A DNA stretch of 64,000 nucleotides from an uncultured bacterium (GCA_905214225.1 CAJMLL010000002.1:1-64000), one strand, 5' to 3'. Shown: positions 8,478-17,203, counted from the stretch's first letter. Numbers and translations are program-made. The notes: generated by a model from the letters alone, not told the origin.

Positions 8478-8527
8478 GCCCGGGTTCATCGATTGCTTGA
8501 ATCTGACACGTTGTAAGGAGATGGATT

Positions 8528-9496
8528 ATGAACTGGCTCAAATTACCGAAGAAAGTATATTTCAAACGAGGATGCATGCCGGTCGCTGTGCGTGAACTCA
8601 GTGAAGTATATGGGTTAAAGAGAGCTTTCATTATCACGGACGCAAACCTGTTTAAGAGCGGAATGATCCGTCCTGTTGAGGAATGGCTGAAGAAAGGCGG
8701 ACTTCAGATTGCCGAGTTTTTCTACGGCGATGGAGAGCCTGACATGGCCACAGCCGGCAGCGGACTTCCGAAGATGCTGGAATTTGAACCGGATGCCATT
8801 CTTGGTATCGGCGGCGGTTCTGTCATGAATCTGGCGAAGGCAATGTGGGTGCTGTATGAGCATCCGGATGCTGATCTTTCAGATCTTGCAGACCGTTTCA
8901 GTAAGACAACGGATGCCGGTTTCCCTGAAATGGGTGAAAAGGCAAAGCTCTTCCTGATTTCGACAACTGCCGGAACAGGCGCAGAGTGTTCACCGTTTGC
9001 TCTGATCAATGACAACAGCGGAAAGAAACGCGTGATCGCAAGCTTTAATATGCTTCCTGAAATGGCTGTCATCGACAGTGATTTCTCTCAGGATGCCCCT
9101 CGCGAACTGGTGAAGGAAGCTGGTCTGACTGTGCTTGCACAGGCAGTGCGTGCGCACATCGATCCGCATGCGACCGATTATATCGTCGGGTTTGCCAGAG
9201 ATGCAGTGAAGGATGTATTTGAAAATCTTCCGGCTGCACTTGCTGATCCGCCGTGTATGAAAGCTAGAGAAAATATGGCTAATGCAGCGACACTTGCCGG
9301 CATGGCTCTGTCGAACGCAGCTGACACACTGGATCCTGAAGCAGGATTATTCCCTGCGGAAAGTGAAAAAAATCTTACCGGTGACGCACTTGCGAAACTG
9401 GCAGATCTGTCCAGACATATCGGATGCGGAGACGGAGACGATAAGCAGGCAGCGGCAGCACTGATTGAGGCGGCTGAAAAGCTTCAGTCACTGTAA
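8528..9496 (+). CDS. Truncated iron-alcohol-dehydrogenase paralogue lacking metal ligands (AdhE-domain pseudoenzyme)
   Basis: A 322-residue protein collinear with the C-terminal half of the neighbouring AdhE. It begins at the linker (LPKKVYFKRGC in both) and keeps RELSEVY, TDANLFK, GLPKM.EFEPD, the GIGGGS nucleotide loop and STTAGTG. The iron site is gone: AdhE GYDVLTHA reads GLTVLAQA here (Asp to Thr, His to Gln), and the segment carrying the last two histidines is replaced and shortened. Iron-dependent alcohol dehydrogenase activity is therefore unlikely. It has a proper start codon and ribosome site (AAGGAG), an intact frame and a terminator after it, so it looks like a maintained gene rather than debris. 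A role as AdhE or spirosome partner, or as an NAD(H) sensor, is inference only. Confidence 0.85.
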   Translation: MNWLKLPKKVYFKRGCMPVAVRELSEVYGLKRAFIITDANLFKSGMIRPVEEWLKKGGLQIAEFFYGDGEPDMATAGSGLPKMLEFEPDAILGIGGGSVMNLAKAMWVLYEHPDADLSDLADRFSKTTDAGFPEMGEKAKLFLISTTAGTGAECSPFALINDNSGKKRVIASFNMLPEMAVIDSDFSQDAPRELVKEAGLTVLAQAVRAHIDPHATDYIVGFARDAVKDVFENLPAALADPPCMKARENMANAATLAGMALSNAADTLDPEAGLFPAESEKNLTGDALAKLADLSRHIGCGDGDDKQAAAALIEAAEKLQSL

Positions 9497-9815
9497 CGAT
9501 CTGATATGAGGCCATGATACTACCTCCCGTGAGAGAGGCAGATTCAGAAGGGAAAGTATCTGAGGATACAATCTTTTCATACTGCGCTGGCGCAGCTGTG
9601 GGTTTTTCCCGCCGCTGCGCTATTTTGTTACTGTGAATTTCATTACTGCAGACAGAAAGGGGAAACGTGCCGGCGCGGAAATGGGTCATCCCGGCGCCAG
9701 GACAGGAAACAATAAGGAAAACATTCCTGAATTCCAGTGTATCGACACATATTCATGATATACTGTGAATGTTCAGATGAGTTCGCTTATGGTTTAGGAG
9801 AGGAGGAATACAGCA
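9497..9815. other. Intergenic region with terminator and promoter
   Basis: It contains the terminator of the adhE block and a TGn-extended -10 box (TATACT at 9759-9764, TG two bases upstream) about 50 bases before the next gene. No further gene was seen. Confidence 0.5.
9590..9629 (+). terminator. Intrinsic terminator after the AdhE paralogue
   Basis: GCGCAGC and GCTGCGC form the outer stem with GGG-TTTTT-CCC nested inside, followed by TATTTTGTT. Confidence 0.75.
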
Positions 9816-10742
9816 ATGCTGCATGAGGTAAATTTTAAGTCCTATAACAAGAGAGATACTGTTTATGGCTGGATCTATGTTCCGGCGGCAGAGTATAAGG
9901 GTGTCGTACAGCTGATCCACGGATTCGGTGAGCACGCGAGGAGATATCTTCACATGATATCCGCCTTCGTTGATGCCGGGTATATCGTTGCCTGCGATGA
10001 TCATGTCGGCCACGGAAAGACGGCTCTGGAAAATAACAGCTGGGGCGACTGGGGCGATCAGGGCTGGCACACCATGATGGAAGATGAACATACGCTGACC
10101 GGAATCGTAAAAGAGAAATACCCGGATCTCCCGTATTTCCTGTTCGGCCACAGCATGGGCTCTTTCATTGTCAAAGACTACATTACCAGGTATGCAGACG
10201 AGCTGAAAGGTGTAACGCTCTGCGGAACGGCCGGCGATTTCCCGGGCGCGGATGAGGCTGAAAAAACGCTGAAGGCGCTGATCGACAGTGGAAAGGGCGG
10301 AGAAAGTGATCCGGAAGCTGCAGGAAATCTCATGGGCTGGATGAATGAGCGCTGCGGAGAAGTGAAGATCGGAAACGAGTGGATCTGCGCCGATCCGTAC
10401 GTCCAGTACGATCACGCAAACGACCCGTTTGACGCATTTACCCGTCCGACAAACAACAGAGCCATGTATGATTTTGTTGAGATGCTTCAGAATCTGAAGG
10501 GCAGATCCTGGGCAGAAAAAGTACCGGCTGATCTTCCAATTAACATTATCAGCGGAGACCAGGATCCGGTAGGCCTGTACGGAAAGGGCGTAAAGCAGAT
10601 TTACGACGCGCTGAAGGAGACTGGACATCAGGATGTGCAGATGAAGCTGTATGAGGGATACCGCCACGAAATCCACAATTACAAGGATATCCGTAGCGGT
10701 GTGGAAGATCAGATCATCGGCTTCATGGATTCGAAACGTTAG
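9816..10742 (+). CDS. Alpha/beta hydrolase, monoglyceride-lipase/lysophospholipase-like
   Basis: A 308-residue serine hydrolase of the Hydrolase_4 (serine aminopeptidase S33-like) family. The oxyanion region HGFGEHARRY lies near residue 35, the nucleophile elbow is GHSMGS near residue 112, the acid is probably the Asp in SGDQDPVG near 250, and the catalytic His is in GYRHEIHN near 287. The lid region is Trp- and Asp-rich. Relatives cleave monoacylglycerols or lysophospholipids; no signal peptide is present, so it should be cytosolic. GGAGAGGAGG precedes the ATG. It stands alone between adhE and the folate block. Confidence 0.88.
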   Translation: MLHEVNFKSYNKRDTVYGWIYVPAAEYKGVVQLIHGFGEHARRYLHMISAFVDAGYIVACDDHVGHGKTALENNSWGDWGDQGWHTMMEDEHTLTGIVKEKYPDLPYFLFGHSMGSFIVKDYITRYADELKGVTLCGTAGDFPGADEAEKTLKALIDSGKGGESDPEAAGNLMGWMNERCGEVKIGNEWICADPYVQYDHANDPFDAFTRPTNNRAMYDFVEMLQNLKGRSWAEKVPADLPINIISGDQDPVGLYGKGVKQIYDALKETGHQDVQMKLYEGYRHEIHNYKDIRSGVEDQIIGFMDSKR

Positions 10743-10898
10743 CCGGACAGGGGTTATTGGAACTGAAGAAGATGTATTGACCAGAAGGACTGCCGCAGTC
10801 AGCTGCAGAAAATGAACGGCCTTGCTGATTTGTTTTTGTCCGGTGAAATGCCGGAATGAGGTGAGCACAGATCCCGTGGTCAGAACAGGAGTTAAGGA

Positions 10899-12575
10899 AT
10901 GAGTGTTAAATCAGATATCGAAATCGCGCAGGCGTGTGAGATGGAGCCGATTCAGGATGTTGCAAAGCGTCTTGGAATTGAGGAAGACTACATTGAAAAT
11001 TACGGTAAGTATAAAGCAAAGATTGACTACAATCTGCTGAAGAAGAGGGCAGGAGACCCGGACGGAAAGCTGGTCCTGGTTACCGCGATTACGCCGACAC
11101 CGGCAGGAGAGGGAAAGACGACCACGTCGGTCGGCCTCGCTGACGCGATGAACCGGATTGGAAAGAAAGCGGTCGCCGCGCTGAGAGAGCCGTCCATGGG
11201 ACCGGTATTCGGAATCAAGGGCGGAGCTGCAGGCGGCGGATATGCACAGGTTGTTCCTATGGAGGATATCAACCTTCATTTTACTGGAGATATGCATGCC
11301 ATCGGAGCAGCAAACAATCTGCTTGCGGCGATGATCGACAACCATATCCAGCAGGGAAATGAACTTGGCATTGATGTGAAGAAGATCACCTGGAAGCGCT
11401 GCGTGGACATGAACGATCGCCAGCTGCGTAATATCGTCGACGGACTCGGCGGCAGAATGCAGGGCGTTCCGCGTGAAGACGGTTTTGACATTACGGTAGC
11501 CAGTGAAATCATGGCTGTCCTCTGCCTGGCGACGGATCTGGACGATCTGAAAGCCCGCCTGGCGCGCATCGTCATCGGATATACCTATGACGACAAGCCG
11601 GTAACGGCCGCAGATCTGAAAGCGCAGGGCGCCATGGCGGCTCTGCTGAAGGATGCGCTGAAACCGAATCTGGTCCAGACTCTGGAGCATAATCCGGTGT
11701 TCATCCACGGCGGTCCGTTCGCGAACATCGCACATGGATGCAATTCCGTAATGGCTACCAGAATGGCCCTGAAATTTGGCGACTACGCGATTACAGAAGC
11801 AGGGTTCGCTGCCGATCTGGGCGCAGAGAAATTCTTTGACATCAAGTGCAGAATGGCCGGCCTGAAGCCGAGTGCTGTTGTTCTGGTTGCAACCGTCCGT
11901 GCGCTGAAGTTCCATGGCGGAGTTCCGAAGGATCAGCTGAATGAGGAAAATCTGGAGGCTCTGGAAAAGGGTCTGCCGAACCTTTTGCGTCACCTGGATA
12001 ACATGAAGAATGTTTACGGACTGCCGACCGTCGTTGCCATCAATGCCTTCCCGACTGATACCGAGGCGGAGCTGAAACTGGTTGAGGATAAATGTAAAGA
12101 AATGGGTGTCAACGTTGCGCTGTCTGAAGTCTGGGCCAAGGGCGGAGAAGGCGGAGAAGAACTTGCGAAAGAAGTCGTCCGTCTCTGTGACCAGCCGAAT
12201 GATTTTGACTTCGCTTATTCTCTGGACGGAACGATTGAGGAGAAAATGGAGCAGATTGCCCGCAGAATTTATCATGCAGACGGCGTAGATTTTGCGCCGA
12301 AGGCAAAGAAAGAAATCAAGAGGCTGACCGCACTGGGATTTGACAAGCTGCCGATCTGTGTGGCGAAGACCCAGTACTCATTCTCGGATAATGCCAAGCT
12401 GCTGGGCGCCCCGGAAGGATTCCGCATCACCATCCGCGACATCAAGGTCAGCGCAGGTGCGGGCTTCCTGGTAGCTCTTTCCGGAAACATCATGACCATG
12501 CCTGGACTTCCGAAACATCCGGCTGCCGAGAAGATCGATGTGGACAGCACAGGAAAGATCAGCGGCCTGTTCTAA
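10899..12575 (+). CDS. fhs: Formate--tetrahydrofolate ligase
   Basis: A 558-residue enzyme that makes 10-formyl-tetrahydrofolate from formate, THF and ATP. The signature [17 protein letters not shown] (P-loop-like ATP site near residue 65) and [21 protein letters not shown] are diagnostic, and the length is exactly typical. In acetogens it is the second step of the methyl branch; in other Clostridia it serves purine and one-carbon metabolism. It is followed by riboswitch-controlled folT and folC, so this stretch is a folate/one-carbon neighbourhood, although transcription appears to restart before folT. AGGAGTTAAGG precedes the ATG. Confidence 0.98.
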   Translation: MSVKSDIEIAQACEMEPIQDVAKRLGIEEDYIENYGKYKAKIDYNLLKKRAGDPDGKLVLVTAITPTPAGEGKTTTSVGLADAMNRIGKKAVAALREPSMGPVFGIKGGAAGGGYAQVVPMEDINLHFTGDMHAIGAANNLLAAMIDNHIQQGNELGIDVKKITWKRCVDMNDRQLRNIVDGLGGRMQGVPREDGFDITVASEIMAVLCLATDLDDLKARLARIVIGYTYDDKPVTAADLKAQGAMAALLKDALKPNLVQTLEHNPVFIHGGPFANIAHGCNSVMATRMALKFGDYAITEAGFAADLGAEKFFDIKCRMAGLKPSAVVLVATVRALKFHGGVPKDQLNEENLEALEKGLPNLLRHLDNMKNVYGLPTVVAINAFPTDTEAELKLVEDKCKEMGVNVALSEVWAKGGEGGEELAKEVVRLCDQPNDFDFAYSLDGTIEEKMEQIARRIYHADGVDFAPKAKKEIKRLTALGFDKLPICVAKTQYSFSDNAKLLGAPEGFRITIRDIKVSAGAGFLVALSGNIMTMPGLPKHPAAEKIDVDSTGKISGLF

Positions 12576-12717
12576 GTGGTTCTGCTGAGAAATACATCTA
12601 TTACGAGAAATAATATTGTGGAAGATTTACAATAAATGTTTTGTATGTGTAGCGAAATAAACAAAAATATTTGCAATACATGGTATACAAAACAGAAGAA
12701 ACGTAGTAGCATGTGCG
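12576..12717. promoter_or_regulatory. Region between fhs and the folT riboswitch, with folT promoter candidate
   Basis: AT-rich. It holds an inverted repeat GTTTTGTAT (12638) with ATACAAAAC (12685) and, inside the right arm, a TGn-extended -10 box TATACA (12684-12689). This would start transcription just before the riboswitch. No classic terminator for fhs was found. Confidence 0.4.
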
Positions 12718-12825
12718 TATACGTTTACGAGTAGGCATGTATGCGTTAAGTATCGGATGGACGGGGAGTTGTCATCCGGGCGAAAAGCAGAGCTTGCGAT
12801 ATGCATGCCGCATCCCGCTGCAACA
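12718..12825 (+). ncRNA. Tetrahydrofolate (THF, folT-type) riboswitch
   Basis: The aptamer shows the class landmarks: GTAGG, then GCGTTAAGT; a GGATGGAC/GTCATCC stem-loop; a GCGAAAAGC-like element; and the closing GCATCCCGCT. P2 pairs GGCATGTAT with ATATGCATGCC. It precedes a folate-transporter S component, the classic target of this riboswitch. A terminator hairpin follows within 15 bases, so control is probably by attenuation: THF binding should reduce folT and folC expression. The outermost P1 pairing is imperfect in my reading. Confidence 0.88.
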
Positions 12826-12837
12826 TTGTGAAAGATC

Positions 12838-12867
12838 AGGGATCCTGCGTAAACAGGGTCCCTTTTT
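12838..12867 (+). terminator. Riboswitch expression-platform terminator
   Basis: AGGGATCCTG and CAGGGTCCCT form a 10-bp stem with one wobble pair and a 6-base loop, followed directly by TTTTT. It sits between the aptamer and the folT ribosome site. Confidence 0.9.
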
Positions 12868-12928
12868 CTGTCCGTGCGACGCAGCTTCCGGATGTGCGTT
12901 CTTTTAAAAGAATTTTTCGGAGGTAGAA

Positions 12929-13495
12929 ATGAAAGACACAGGCACACGTTTCAAATCATCAGCGAAAATGCTGAAAAACACCCAGGCGCTTACCGCAATT
13001 GCCATGCTGGGCGCGCTCTCTGTTATTCTCGGCTATTTCTCTTTCCAGATCGGGAATTTCCTGAAAGTCACTTTCGCCTTTGTTCCGCAGGATGCGGCGG
13101 CATTCCTGTTCGGACCGGTGGCGGCGCCGATCATGGGAGCGGTCATGGATATTCTGAATTACATGATCAAGCCGACGGGTCCATTCTTCCCGGGATTCAC
13201 GATTTCTGCCGCAGCAACCGGCCTGATCGTTGGACTGGGACTTTACAAGCGTCCGCTGTCCGTGAAGAGAACGGCGATAACCCTGCTGATTAATGCCGTT
13301 TTGGTCAATGTACTGTTAAATACGCTCTGGCTGGCGATTCTGTACGGACAGGCATTCAAGGTCCTGCTTCCGGTCAGAATCGTCAAAGAAGCGATTATGT
13401 GGCCGATCCAGACCGCGCTGCTGTTTGCGCTGCTGAAAGTCGTTGACCGCGTCGGAATCCTGACCAGATTGGAAGGACGGTTCGCAGGAAGATAG
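12929..13495 (+). CDS. folT: ECF transporter S component for folate
   Basis: A 188-residue membrane protein with about six hydrophobic helices, of the FolT/QueT-like S-component family. The first helix begins at LTAIAMLGALSVILGYF and the DAAAFLFGPVAAPIMGAVMDILNYM segment is characteristic. It captures folate and docks onto a shared EcfAAT energising module, which is not encoded here. The THF riboswitch upstream and folC downstream strongly support folate as ligand. GGAGGT precedes the ATG. Confidence 0.92.
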   Translation: MKDTGTRFKSSAKMLKNTQALTAIAMLGALSVILGYFSFQIGNFLKVTFAFVPQDAAAFLFGPVAAPIMGAVMDILNYMIKPTGPFFPGFTISAAATGLIVGLGLYKRPLSVKRTAITLLINAVLVNVLLNTLWLAILYGQAFKVLLPVRIVKEAIMWPIQTALLFALLKVVDRVGILTRLEGRFAGR

Positions 13496-13522
13496 TCAGT
13501 AAAGTGAATAACGGAAATAATT

Positions 13523-13557
13523 CCGGTCGGGACAGAAAAAAACCGGCCGGGATTTTC
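13523..13557 (+). terminator. Terminator-like hairpin between folT and folC
   Basis: CCGGTCGG pairs with CCGGCCGG (one G-T pair) around an A-rich loop and is followed by ATTTTC. It may reduce read-through from folT into folC. Confidence 0.65.
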
Positions 13558-13626
13558 TGTGTTTAGAGAGAAAGACTGAGAATCCGTGTCGTGGAGAATC
13601 AGAGAACAGGAAGGAAACAACAGGGA

Positions 13627-15075
13627 ATGTCTGAGGAAAAGAAGAAGGACGAAAATCAGAAAAGAACAATGACCTATGAAGAGGCGCTGACCTGGCTGAA
13701 TGCGCCGAAGTATTCGCAGACCCGTCCGGGCCTGAAGCCGGTGACGGAGCTGATGCGCCGTCTGGGAAACCCGCAGGACGGCCTGAAATACGTCCACATC
13801 GCAGGAACCAACGGAAAAGGCTCAACGGCAGCCTTCATTGAGCAGGTGCTGCGCAGCGCCGGTTACCGGACCGGTCTGTACACCTCTCCCTATCTGGAAC
13901 ATTTTACGGAAAGAATCCGTGTCTGCGGCGAGGAGATCGCAGAACAGGATGTCGCCCGCCTGACCGAAAAGGTAAGAGAAAAGTCAGAAGAAATGGCGGC
14001 AGACGGATGGGCAGAGCCGACCGTTTTTGAGATGGTCACGGCAGCAGCCTTTCTGTATTTCCGGGAGCAGAACTGCGAGGCTGTGGTCCTGGAAGTCGGC
14101 ATGGGCGGCCGTCTGGACGCCACCAATATTATTCATCCGGAGGATAAGGCGGTATCTGTCATCACCAAACTCGGCTACGATCATATGAAGTTCCTGGGAA
14201 ACACGCTGGCGGAGATTGCCCGTGAAAAAGCCGGAATTATTCTGGACGGGGTGCCGGCAGTTTCTGCGCCGCAGGCAGAAGAAGCCCGAAAAGTCCTGGA
14301 GCAGGCCGCAGAAGAGCATCATACGGAGATTCAGTTTATCGACCAGAACCCGGAATGTCTGCTGAGGGAAGGTTCATCCGCCGCACTGAAGTCAGAGAGA
14401 AAGGGTCAGGCAGAAGTTCAGGCAGAAACCGACGAGATAAAATCCTTGCTCGGTCAGCCTTTGTCCCCGGTGATGAAGCATGCGGATCTGGATGGCCAGA
14501 CCTATGTCCTGCCGGACGGCGAGGAACTGACGATCGGCCTGCTGGGCGTATATCAGATGAGCAATTCTCTGACGGCGCTGGCGGCGGTGCGTGCGCTGCA
14601 GAAGCAGGGCTGGAAGATTTCTGAAGAGGCTCTGCAGGAAGGCTTCCGGAAAACCCGCTGGAAAGGGCGGTTCGAGCTGGTCAGCCATCATCCTGCGATC
14701 ATTATTGATGGCGCGCATAATCCGGACGGTGTGCAGTCCCTCAGAGAGAGCCTGGAAAATCTGTTCCCGGGCAGGAAATTCACCTTCATCACCGGCGTGC
14801 TGGCGGATAAGGATTATTCACAGATGTATGAAATCATCACGCCGATTGCGAAGCGTTTTCTGACGGTCACGCCGGACTGTGACCGGGCGCTGGCCTCCTC
14901 CGATCTGGCAGAGTTCCTGAAAAAGAGCGGCGTGGAGACGATCGACTGCGGAACGCCGGAGGAGGCTGTGGACCTGTGCGTATCCGATTATCCGAATGAG
15001 CGGATCTGTTCCTTCGGCTCCCTCTACTATATCGGAAGCGTCCGGGAGTACTGCGGAAAGCTGGGTCTGCGCTGA
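13627..15075 (+). CDS. folC: Folylpolyglutamate synthase/dihydrofolate synthase
   Basis: A 482-residue Mur-ligase-family enzyme that adds glutamates to folates, trapping them in the cell, and can form dihydrofolate. The ATP loop GTNGKGSTAAF is near residue 61, EVGMGGRLDATN is the folate/Mg region, and FELVSHHPAIIIDGAHNPDGVQSL is the typical Mur-ligase C-terminal start. About 30 extra residues (KSERKGQAEVQAETDEIK) form an acidic/basic insertion near the middle. I start at ATG after AGGAAGG; an in-frame GTG 12 codons upstream lacks a ribosome site. It follows folT on the same strand. Confidence 0.93.
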   Translation: MSEEKKKDENQKRTMTYEEALTWLNAPKYSQTRPGLKPVTELMRRLGNPQDGLKYVHIAGTNGKGSTAAFIEQVLRSAGYRTGLYTSPYLEHFTERIRVCGEEIAEQDVARLTEKVREKSEEMAADGWAEPTVFEMVTAAAFLYFREQNCEAVVLEVGMGGRLDATNIIHPEDKAVSVITKLGYDHMKFLGNTLAEIAREKAGIILDGVPAVSAPQAEEARKVLEQAAEEHHTEIQFIDQNPECLLREGSSAALKSERKGQAEVQAETDEIKSLLGQPLSPVMKHADLDGQTYVLPDGEELTIGLLGVYQMSNSLTALAAVRALQKQGWKISEEALQEGFRKTRWKGRFELVSHHPAIIIDGAHNPDGVQSLRESLENLFPGRKFTFITGVLADKDYSQMYEIITPIAKRFLTVTPDCDRALASSDLAEFLKKSGVETIDCGTPEEAVDLCVSDYPNERICSFGSLYYIGSVREYCGKLGLR

Positions 15076-15130
15076 GTGAAGAGGAGGTGAAGCTTTTCGT
15101 AAGCTTACAGCAGTGTAAGATTATCGGGTG

Positions 15131-15146
15131 GGAATTGTGGTAAGAT
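15131..15146 (+). promoter_or_regulatory. TGn-extended -10 promoter
   Basis: GGAATTGTGGTAAGAT has TG one base before TAAGAT and no good -35 box. A near-identical 17-base block precedes yhbY at 55470. It would drive the small membrane peptide gene about 90 bases later. Confidence 0.5.
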
Positions 15147-15237
15147 AGGGATAAAGAAAATCGAAAGACGTTTCCGGGCGCAGGCAGGGAAGAAACTTTT
15201 CCTAGGCAGATCCGGAAACAGAAAGAGGATGAAGATA

Positions 15238-15408
15238 ATGATTTTAGGAATGACCTTATTGACCGGATTCCTGGCGATTCTGATCGTGATCGGCATCATC
15301 TGGCTGATCGGATGCGTCGTCGTAACAGCGGCCAGGATCTTTTTCCATCTTGCGGGACTGCTGATCCTGCTGCCATTGATCATAATTCTGTTTACAGCGG
15401 TGTTTTAA
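15238..15408 (+). CDS. Small hydrophobic membrane protein (56 aa)
   Basis: A short open frame encoding a peptide with two hydrophobic segments (ILGMTLLTGFLAILIVIGII, then a region from about residue 34 rich in Leu and Ile) and almost no charge apart from one Arg between them. AAAGAGG lies 9 bases before this ATG; an alternative ATG three codons upstream is closer to the same site. The stop codon lies inside the following terminator stem. I recognise no family. The hydrophobic composition, ribosome site, own promoter and terminator make it a likely real gene. Confidence 0.65.
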   Translation: MILGMTLLTGFLAILIVIGIIWLIGCVVVTAARIFFHLAGLLILLPLIIILFTAVF

Positions 15409-15426
15409 TCTCACCGCTGTTTTTTC
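15394..15426 (+). terminator. Strong intrinsic terminator
   Basis: ACAGCGGTG and CACCGCTGT form a perfect 9-bp stem followed by seven T. It overlaps the end of the small membrane-protein gene and lies against the 3' end of the convergent minus-strand gene. Confidence 0.92.
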
Positions 15427-15701
15427 ATGGAATCGGCGATGTCCTGCCAGCGTGAGGTGATCTCGGCGTAATTCTCGCGGAGATGCGGAAAGAGGCAGTT
15501 CGTGCAGTCCTTGATGCCGCGCTCGTTATAGCGGAAATTCCCGCCGCAGCGCGGCCCCAGCGTGTAGAGCGGACACCAGCAGAAGAGGCAGTTGAAATTC
15601 TCCGGATCCGCGCCCGGGTGGCAGGGAAAGAATTCACATTCCCGGTGCGAGAAATACTGATAGTTTTTTGTGGCAGGTCTCTTGTGGCGGTTTTCTCCCA
15701 T
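15411..15701 (-). CDS. Cysteine-rich small-domain protein
   Basis: A 96-residue protein of the cysteine-rich small-domain (zf-like) family. Cysteines occur in HRECEFFPCHPG, NCLFCWCPLY, GPRCGG and DCTNCLFPH, a spacing suited to binding metal, probably zinc or an iron-sulfur cluster. Such proteins occur in anaerobes, sometimes near cobalamin genes, and their biochemical role is not established. No cobalamin genes are nearby here. The start follows AAAGGAAAA on the minus strand. Confidence 0.82.
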   Translation of the reverse strand: MGENRHKRPATKNYQYFSHRECEFFPCHPGADPENFNCLFCWCPLYTLGPRCGGNFRYNERGIKDCTNCLFPHLRENYAEITSRWQDIADSMKKQR

Positions 15702-15857
15702 GGCGGTTTTCCTTTGTCTGATGGAGCGTCCGGCCGGTCTCTGCGGACAAAACCCAAACAGGCAAGGGGTCTGCCTGTTATGAAAGAGTCTGTCCCTCCG
15801 GGAAATCCCGCTGCCGGCGGATACGCACTAATCTATTATTTAACAAGTCTGCTGTAA

Positions 15858-15886
15858 TTGAATACACAGACAAATTATGGTAATAT
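15858..15886 (+). promoter_or_regulatory. pta promoter
   Basis: TTGAAT and TAATAT are separated by 17 bases, with TG one base upstream of the -10 box. The pta start codon follows about 45 bases later. Confidence 0.75.
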
Positions 15887-15932
15887 AGCTACGTATGATA
15901 TTTAGTATCTATTCTAACTGGAGGGATTAAAG

Positions 15933-16943
15933 GTGTCAATTTTTACAGATCTGAAAGAAAAATTACAGAAGGATAATCGTACAATCGTACTGCCGGACGG
16001 ACCGGATCCGCGTATCATGGACGCAGCACAGAAGCTGACTGCTGACGATACACTGAAGGTTATCCTGGTAGGAACACAGGAAGAGTTTGATGAGGGCGCC
16101 AAGAAGGGTGGCTATGACCTGAGCAAGTGCCAGATCATCGATCCTGCAAAGTATGACGGCATGGACGAGATGGTTGCTGAGATGGTTAAGCTCAGAAAGG
16201 GCAAGATGACGGAAGAGCAGGTTCGCGAGGCTCTGTCCCACGGCAACTACTTCGGAACTATGCTCGTTAAGATGGGCAAGGCTGATTGCCTGCTCGGAGG
16301 CGCTACATACTCCACAGCAGATACAGTAAGACCGGCTCTGCAGCTGATCAAGACAACTCCGGAAGCACATCTGGTAAGCTCCTGCTTTATTCTTGTCAAG
16401 GAAGAGACAGGCGAGAAGCTGGCAATGGGTGACTGCGCAATCAACATTGATTACCAGGATTCCGTTGACAAGCAGGGCAATGTAACCAGAACAGCTGCTC
16501 AGAAGCTGGCTGAGGTTGCTGTAGGAACAGCAAAGACAGCCAAGGTATTCGGCATCGATCCTAAGGTTGCCGTACTGAGCTTCTCCACAAAGGGATCCGG
16601 CAAGGGCGGCACAGTAAAGCTGTCCCACGACGCTACAATCGAGGCACAGAAGATGGCTCCGGAACTGGCTATCGACGGCGAGCTCCAGTTCGACGCTGCA
16701 GTTTCCCCGGTTGTTGCTGAGACAAAGGCTAAGGGATCCAAGGTTGCAGGCCATGCAAACACCTTCATCTTCCCGAACATCGAAGCTGGAAACATCGGCT
16801 ACAAGATTGCACAGCGCCTCGGCGGATTCGCTGCATACGGCCCGATTCTGCAGGGTCTGAATGCTCCGATCAATGACCTGAGCCGTGGATGCGACGCAGA
16901 TGAGGTTTACAGAATGGCACTGATCACAGCTGCACTTTCTTAA
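15933..16943 (+). CDS. pta: Phosphate acetyltransferase
   Basis: A 336-residue short-form Pta converting acetyl-CoA and phosphate to acetyl phosphate, the step before ATP formation by acetate kinase. Typical segments are IVLPDGPDPRIMDAAQKL at the N-terminus, LLGGATYSTADTVRPALQLI (CoA/acetyl site region) and ANTFIFPNIEAGNIGYKIAQRLGG near the C-terminus. The GTG start is supported by GGAGGGA. It is monocistronic with its own promoter and strong terminator; the acetate kinase gene usually found beside it is absent here. Confidence 0.96.
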   Translation: MSIFTDLKEKLQKDNRTIVLPDGPDPRIMDAAQKLTADDTLKVILVGTQEEFDEGAKKGGYDLSKCQIIDPAKYDGMDEMVAEMVKLRKGKMTEEQVREALSHGNYFGTMLVKMGKADCLLGGATYSTADTVRPALQLIKTTPEAHLVSSCFILVKEETGEKLAMGDCAINIDYQDSVDKQGNVTRTAAQKLAEVAVGTAKTAKVFGIDPKVAVLSFSTKGSGKGGTVKLSHDATIEAQKMAPELAIDGELQFDAAVSPVVAETKAKGSKVAGHANTFIFPNIEAGNIGYKIAQRLGGFAAYGPILQGLNAPINDLSRGCDADEVYRMALITAALS

Positions 16944-16967
16944 TCCCACAGGTATTTCGGATATTCG

Positions 16968-17019
16968 AGGCCGCTGCCTTCTAGTGATGTGAATTCACTT
17001 GAGGCGGCGGCCTTTTTTT
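16968..17019 (+). terminator. Intrinsic terminator of pta
   Basis: A long GC-rich stem (AGGCCGCTGCCT against AGGCGGCGGCCT with an inner AGTG/CACT stem) is followed by seven T. Confidence 0.92.
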
Positions 17020-17203
17020 CGTGCAGCGATAAGAATAACATGATCTCTGCGGATTTTTTGAAATTCGCGGTTCGGCGTTTCTTTAAATAATCGCGATTGT
17101 GCCGAACCAAAAAATACAATCTTAACTTTTCAAATTGTTAATTTTTGTATTTGAATATTTATTCACGGATGGCGGATAGAATATCGTTTTCTTCTGTAAT
17201 AAT

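Noticed and set aside
8528..9496. The AdhE-like paralogue considered as a sequencing or assembly duplicate, or as a pseudogene
   Set aside because: Nucleotide identity to adhE is far lower than amino-acid similarity in the matching parts, and the frame, ribosome site and terminator are intact.
15087..15143. An 18-codon frame starting GTG beside GAGGAGG after folC
   Set aside because: The start codon overlaps the ribosome site, the peptide has no features, and the region contains the promoter of the next gene.
17069..17108. Inverted repeat GGTTCGGC/GCCGAACC considered as a terminator
   Set aside because: No T-run follows on either strand, and the pta terminator is already complete upstream; kept only as a possible regulatory repeat.
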